Below, piece after piece: positions 27,171-32,220 of a stretch of 32,220 nucleotides of DNA; position 1 is the stretch's first letter; every line of letters starts with the position of its first letter. The DNA comes from Betaproteobacteria bacterium (GTDB taxonomy: Bacteria; Pseudomonadota; Gammaproteobacteria; Burkholderiales; Burkholderiaceae_E). Below the pieces are notes generated by a model. The model saw only the letters and a program-made list of their open reading frames with translations, was not told the origin of the DNA and searched no databases. Where the stretch lies: NCBI GenBank assembly GCA_018970865.1, contig JAGWVN010000038.1, forward strand, positions 1-32,220. Reading direction: 5' to 3'. Both the position numbers and the translations under genes were made by a program.

Positions 27171-28310
27171 TCAGTCGATCGTGACCGAGAGCAGCGTGCC
27201 GCCGGTGGTCTGCACCAGCGCCGAGCGCTGGTGGGCGGCAGGCTGCGACACCACCGCCGTGCCGTCGCTCGCGAACCGCGCCGCGATCGCGCCGTCGTCG
27301 CGCTGCAGCAGGTAGAGGTAGCCCTGGTAGTCGCCCACCAGCAGCATCCCGCCCACCGACAGCGGCGCGGAAGGCCCGCGGCGGGCAAGCGCCTCCTGGC
27401 GCCAGACGCTCGCGCCCGAGCGCGAGAAGGCGTGGATGTGACCGCGCTCGTCGCTCACGCTGACCAGGCGGGCATCGACATCGATGCCGCCCTGCGCGGG
27501 CAGCTCGCGGCTCCACAGGGACCGGCCGGTGGCCGCCTCGAAGCAGGCCACCCGGCCCTGGAAGCTCGCCGCGCAGACCTCGCGCCCACTCACCAGGGGA
27601 GAGCCGACCACATCGGCGATGCGCTCGATCTCGTTGGCGCCCCGCGGCGTGGACACCACCGTCTCCCAGCGCTGCGCGCCGTTCTCGAGGCCGATGGCCA
27701 CCAGCCGCCCGCCCGGCAGGCCGGTGTAGGCGGTGCCGGGCGCGATCGCCACGGCCGAGGTCTGCCGCAGCACCAGCGGCGGGAGCTGCCGCGACACGCT
27801 CCAGCGCCGCTTGCCGCTGGTTGACTCGAAGGCCGAGACCCGGTTGTCGCTGGTGCGCAGCACCACCAGGCCGAGACCGACAGCAGGCACGGAGACCGCC
27901 TCGGCGCCGAGCGGCGCGCTCCAGCGCGGCTTGCCATCGGGCCCGAACGCGAGCAGCGTGCCGTCGCGCGCGGCCACCACCACCACATCACCGTCGCTGC
28001 CCACCCCGGCGACGAGCTTGCGCCCGGCATTGATCTGCCAGGCCACCCGGCCCGAATCGGGATCGACCCGGGCGAGCGTGCCGTCGGCAGACGCCGCATA
28101 GACCGCGCCGCCGGCCACCACCGGCGCGAAACCCACGCCGGCGGGCGGCAGTTTCAGGCTCCAGGCCACGCGCGCGCCCGCCTTGGCGGTGGGCGCCGGC
28201 GGCTCGGGCCGCTTGCTGCCGCCGCCCCACAGGCTGCCGCAGCCGGCGAGGGCCAGCACGCAGGCGAGCAGCAGCGCGTGTCGCGCGAAAGACGCCGGGC
28301 GGCGGGTCAT
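27171..28310 (-). CDS. bamB: Outer-membrane assembly lipoprotein BamB
   Basis: This is a 379-residue lipoprotein of the BAM complex that helps insert beta-barrel proteins into the outer membrane. The signal ends in LAGC with Cys24. The rest is an eight-bladed beta-propeller with PQQ-like repeats such as [22 protein letters not shown] and [15 protein letters not shown]. The start at 28310 overlaps the yfgM stop by four bases. Its place between yfgM and der is typical of proteobacteria. Confidence 0.95.
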   Translation of the reverse strand: MTRRPASFARHALLLACVLALAGCGSLWGGGSKRPEPPAPTAKAGARVAWSLKLPPAGVGFAPVVAGGAVYAASADGTLARVDPDSGRVAWQINAGRKLVAGVGSDGDVVVVAARDGTLLAFGPDGKPRWSAPLGAEAVSVPAVGLGLVVLRTSDNRVSAFESTSGKRRWSVSRQLPPLVLRQTSAVAIAPGTAYTGLPGGRLVAIGLENGAQRWETVVSTPRGANEIERIADVVGSPLVSGREVCAASFQGRVACFEAATGRSLWSRELPAQGGIDVDARLVSVSDERGHIHAFSRSGASVWRQEALARRGPSAPLSVGGMLLVGDYQGYLYLLQRDDGAIAARFASDGTAVVSQPAAHQRSALVQTTGGTLLSVTID

Positions 28311-28945
28311 GCGCCCGCCCCGCCGAGCGCGTCGAGCTTGATCTGGATGACCCGGCGCAGGGGCGCCGCCTTGGCGGCCTTCTCGAGCGCCGTGCGGTAC
28401 TCGGCGCGCGCCTCCTCGGTCTTGCCCTGCGCGATCAGCAGGTCGCCGCGGCGGTCGGCCCATTCCGCCTCGAAGCCCGCGGGCGCGGCGCCGGCGAGCA
28501 GCTTCAGGCCCTCGTCGTAGGCCTGCTGATCGAGGAGCACGCCGGCCAGTCGCACCCGCGCGAGCTGGCGCAAGGCATCGTCGGCGGCGTTGTCCATCAC
28601 CCACTGCAGCGGCGCGCGCGCGGCCTTGAGATCGCCGGCCTCGAAGTACACCCGCGCGGCGAGCAGCGCGCCCATCGGACCGTAGGCTGTGCGGCCGTGC
28701 TGCTCGACCAGCGTGCCGGCCGCCGCCCTGACCTTGTCGACATCACGGGCCTGCGCCGCCACCTGCAGCTGGTCGTAGATCACCGAGGCGGCCGCGGCCT
28801 CGCGGGCCTGATGCCAGCCCCAGGCGCGCCAGCCCGCGATCGCGAGCAGCACCACGGTGAGGGCGGTGAGCAGGAAGTTGCCGTAGCGGGCCCAGAAGGC
28901 CTTGAGGGTGGCGAGCTGTTCCTGTTCTTCCAAGTCGTAGGCCAT
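28307..28945 (-). CDS. YfgM-like tetratricopeptide inner-membrane protein
   Basis: This is a 212-residue protein with a short cytoplasmic N-terminus (LEEQEQLATLKAFWARYGN), one membrane helix (about 22-43) and a periplasmic TPR-like helical domain. In E. coli, YfgM associates with the Sec translocon and periplasmic chaperones. The position between hisS and bamB supports the assignment. An AGGAGA Shine-Dalgarno lies upstream. Confidence 0.92.
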   Translation of the reverse strand: MAYDLEEQEQLATLKAFWARYGNFLLTALTVVLLAIAGWRAWGWHQAREAAAASVIYDQLQVAAQARDVDKVRAAAGTLVEQHGRTAYGPMGALLAARVYFEAGDLKAARAPLQWVMDNAADDALRQLARVRLAGVLLDQQAYDEGLKLLAGAAPAGFEAEWADRRGDLLIAQGKTEEARAEYRTALEKAAKAAPLRRVIQIKLDALGGAGA

Positions 28946-28984
28946 GGCCTGCGTCTCCTGTGAGGGGTGTGGGGGCCGGCAGGC

Positions 28985-30289
28985 TCAGGCGTCGGGGTCG
29001 GGCTCGGCGGCGACCAGGGCGTCGACGATCCGATCGGCGAGCGCCGTCATGGCCACCCGCTGCTGCCGCCCCTCGCCGGGCGCCGCGCCGGCATCGCGCA
29101 GCCACTTCACCGTGGCTTCGCCGGCTGCCGCCTCGTCCTCGCCGATGACCACCGCGGCGAAGGCGCCGCTGGCGTCGGCCCGCTTGAACTGCGACTTGAA
29201 GCTGCCGCCGCCGGCATGGGCGATGACATCGAGGCCGGCGTCACGCAGCCGCTCCGCAGCCTGGACCGCGGCCGGCAGCGCGGCCGCGCCCTGGTGCACG
29301 ACATAGACATCGCAGGCCGATCCCGGCTGCGCGCCGGCCTGCGCGCGCATATGGTCGAGCACGCGCTCCACGCCGATGCCGAAGCCGCATCCCGGCGCGG
29401 GCTTGCCGCCGAGCATGCCCACCAGCGGGTCGTAGCGGCCGCCGCCGCACAGGGTGAGCCCGTCTGCGGCCACCCACTCGAACACGCTGAGGTTGTAGTA
29501 ATCGAGTCCGCGCACCAGCCGCGGATTGACCCGCCACGGGATGTTCTGCGCGCGCAGCAGGGACTGCAGCCCCTCGAAGTGCGCGAGCGAGGCCTCGCCG
29601 AGAAAGTCGATCAGGCGCGGCGCGCTCTCGGCGATCGCCTGCATGTCGGGGTTCTTGGTGTCGAGGATGCGCAGCGGATTGCTGTGCAGCCGGCGGCGGG
29701 CGTCCTCGTCGAGCTCGCTGGCGTGCCGCTCGAAGTGCGCGATCAGCGCCTCGCGATGCGCGCGGCGCTCGTCGGCCTGGCCCAGGGTGTTGATCTCGAG
29801 GCGCACGCCCTGCAGCCCGAGATCGGCCCAGAGCCGGTGGCAGAGCAGGATGACCTCGGCATCGACATCGGGACCGGGCATGCCGAGCGCCTCGAGCCCC
29901 ACCTGATGGAACTGGCGGTAGCGGCCCTTCTGCGGGCGCTCGTGGCGGAACATCGGGCCGGTGTACCAGAGCCGCCGCGGTCCGTCGTAGAGCAGGTTGT
30001 GCTCGATCACGCTGCGCACAACGCCGGCCGTGCCCTCGGGGCGCAGGGTGAGCTGCTCGCCGTTGAGGGCGTCGGTGAAGGAGTACATCTCCTTCTCGAC
30101 GATGTCGGTCACCTCGCCGATGCCGCGCACGAACAGCCGGGTGTGCTCGACGATGGGCGTGCGGATGCGCTGGTAGCCGTAGGCGCGCATGCAGGCGGCG
30201 ACGGTGTCCTCGAAGCGCTGCCACAGGGCCTCGTCGGCAGGCAGCACATCGTTCATGCCGCGCACGCCCTGGATGCGGTCGGCGCTCAT
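28985..30289 (-). CDS. hisS: Histidyl-tRNA synthetase
   Basis: This is a 434-residue class II synthetase that charges tRNA-His. The N-terminal [13 protein letters not shown] is typical. Motif 2 is [17 protein letters not shown], the histidine-specific motif is LVRGLDYYN, and motif 3 is [14 protein letters not shown]-terminal anticodon-binding domain (about 335-425) is present, unlike in hisZ. The start at 30289 is preferred because the frame upstream has no family character. It lies 52 bases after ispG and 39 before yfgM. Confidence 0.97.
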   Translation of the reverse strand: MSADRIQGVRGMNDVLPADEALWQRFEDTVAACMRAYGYQRIRTPIVEHTRLFVRGIGEVTDIVEKEMYSFTDALNGEQLTLRPEGTAGVVRSVIEHNLLYDGPRRLWYTGPMFRHERPQKGRYRQFHQVGLEALGMPGPDVDAEVILLCHRLWADLGLQGVRLEINTLGQADERRAHREALIAHFERHASELDEDARRRLHSNPLRILDTKNPDMQAIAESAPRLIDFLGEASLAHFEGLQSLLRAQNIPWRVNPRLVRGLDYYNLSVFEWVAADGLTLCGGGRYDPLVGMLGGKPAPGCGFGIGVERVLDHMRAQAGAQPGSACDVYVVHQGAAALPAAVQAAERLRDAGLDVIAHAGGGSFKSQFKRADASGAFAAVVIGEDEAAAGEATVKWLRDAGAAPGEGRQQRVAMTALADRIVDALVAAEPDPDA

Positions 30290-30341
30290 GGCCGTACGCC
30301 CCCGGCGGCGCGCCCGCGCCGCGCGAGGCGGAGGAAAACCG

Positions 30342-31649
<1,308 letters not shown>

Positions 31650-31667
31650 GGCGGGTACCCTCCGGAG

Positions 31668-32220
31668 TCAGGGCGCAAGCTTAAGCCGGGCCACACCCTG
31701 ACGGGTCATCGGCGCGATGTCGAGCGGACCGCCGTTGTGGACCACCTGAACCGCCGGGGCGTTGCCCAGCACCACCGAAACCTCGGCGTCAAGCGGCACG
31801 CGCAGGACCGAACCGCGCCGCTGCACACCCTCATGCAGCAGCTGGCCATCGACCCGGCGGATCTCGACCCAGGACTCGCCCTGAAAACTCAGGCGCAGCT
31901 CGCCGACGCCGGCAGCGGCCGCCGGCGACGCCGGCGTGGCAGACGGGCCCGCGGACGACGGCGCGGGCACGAGCGGCGGGAAGGCCGCCGACGCCGACGC
32001 CGGCGGCGATGGCGGCACGGCCGCCGCGCCCTGCGCGCCCTGCGCGGCCGGGGCAGAAGCGGGAGACGGCGCAGGAGGGGCAGATGGCACAGAAGGGGCA
32101 GATGGCGGGGCCGCGCCACCGGTCGGCGACACCGGCGCCGCCGCTGGGGCTGCCAAGCCGGTCGTCGGCTCCCTGGCCGCCGGCGCGGGCGCTGCCGGGG
32201 CGCCGGCCGCGGACCCCGCC
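31668..32220 (-). CDS. rodZ: RodZ-like cytoskeletal protein, C-terminal part only
   Basis: The frame enters from the right edge and ends at 31668. What is seen is an Ala/Pro/Ser-rich linker of more than 100 residues, then a periplasmic domain of about 75 residues (LRLSFQGESWVEIRRVDGQLLHEGV onward). That domain matches the DUF4115 C-terminal domain of RodZ, which links MreB to the cell wall. The HTH and membrane segment would lie outside the window. Assignment rests on this domain and on the position just before ispG. A TTG at 32156 is inside the linker and is not the start. Confidence 0.85.
   Translation of the reverse strand, partial: AGSAAGAPAAPAPAAREPTTGLAAPAAAPVSPTGGAAPPSAPSVPSAPPAPSPASAPAAQGAQGAAAVPPSPPASASAAFPPLVPAPSSAGPSATPASPAAAAGVGELRLSFQGESWVEIRRVDGQLLHEGVQRRGSVLRVPLDAEVSVVLGNAPAVQVVHNGGPLDIAPMTRQGVARLKLAP
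32053..32106. repeat. 18-bp tandem repeats in the RodZ linker
   Basis: Two adjacent 18-base copies (32071-32088 and 32089-32106) differ at two positions and share GGGGCAGATGGC. A third, more diverged copy precedes them (32053-32070, 14 of 18 matching). In the rodZ frame they encode PSAPSV, PSAPPA and PSPASA. Confidence 0.8.

Overview
The window is chromosomal DNA of a very GC-rich betaproteobacterium, most probably Burkholderiales. This rests on gene order: on the minus strand, rodZ-ispG-hisS-yfgM-bamB-der-hfq-hflX-hflK-hflC-DUF2065-hisZ-purA-phosphoribosyltransferase, then a tRNA-Leu, rnr and rlmB. That block is well known in this order. Species cannot be named from the sequence alone. No insertion sequence, integrase, phage gene, CRISPR array or rRNA was seen.

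Left part (1-9384), accessory. A minus-strand run reads, in transcription order, family III CoA-transferase, class II aldolase/adducin protein, short-chain dehydrogenase, OmpR-type response regulator, sensor kinase, lipoprotein, and an exported protein cut by the window edge. Divergent from it are an acyl-CoA dehydrogenase and a second family III CoA-transferase, joined by a stop/start overlap. A tripartite-tricarboxylate (Bug-type) solute receptor converges on them. Together they look like an uncharacterised carboxylic-acid uptake, CoA-activation and desaturation module with its own two-component system. No hydratase, thiolase or TctAB permease lies in the window.

Middle part (9449-15796). 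A small histidine-containing membrane-anchored or exported protein, a membrane-fusion protein and a large RND pump form a plus-strand operon without an outer-membrane channel. The pump has a hybrid CzcA/CusA-like helix-4 motif. A nuclease-family (SNase) lipoprotein follows and converges on rlmB. The junction holds three 28-bp tandem repeat units whose core carries a stop codon for each strand.

Right part (15023-32220), core genome. It holds RNA processing (rlmB, rnr, hfq, tRNA-Leu), purine and histidine metabolism (phosphoribosyltransferase, purA, hisZ, hisS), membrane proteolysis control (hflK, hflC), ribosome and GTPase functions (hflX, der), outer-membrane assembly (bamB, yfgM), isoprenoid synthesis (ispG) and cell shape (rodZ, C-terminal part only). 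Many neighbours overlap by 1-4 bases or are separated by short Shine-Dalgarno-bearing gaps, which implies long operons. The tRNA-Leu lies antisense between two of these operons, with its own promoter and terminator.

Nothing in the window is clearly an unprecedented system. The best candidates for new biology are the left-hand CoA module with embedded regulators, the RND operon with its unusual motif and small histidine protein, and the tandem-repeat convergent junction.
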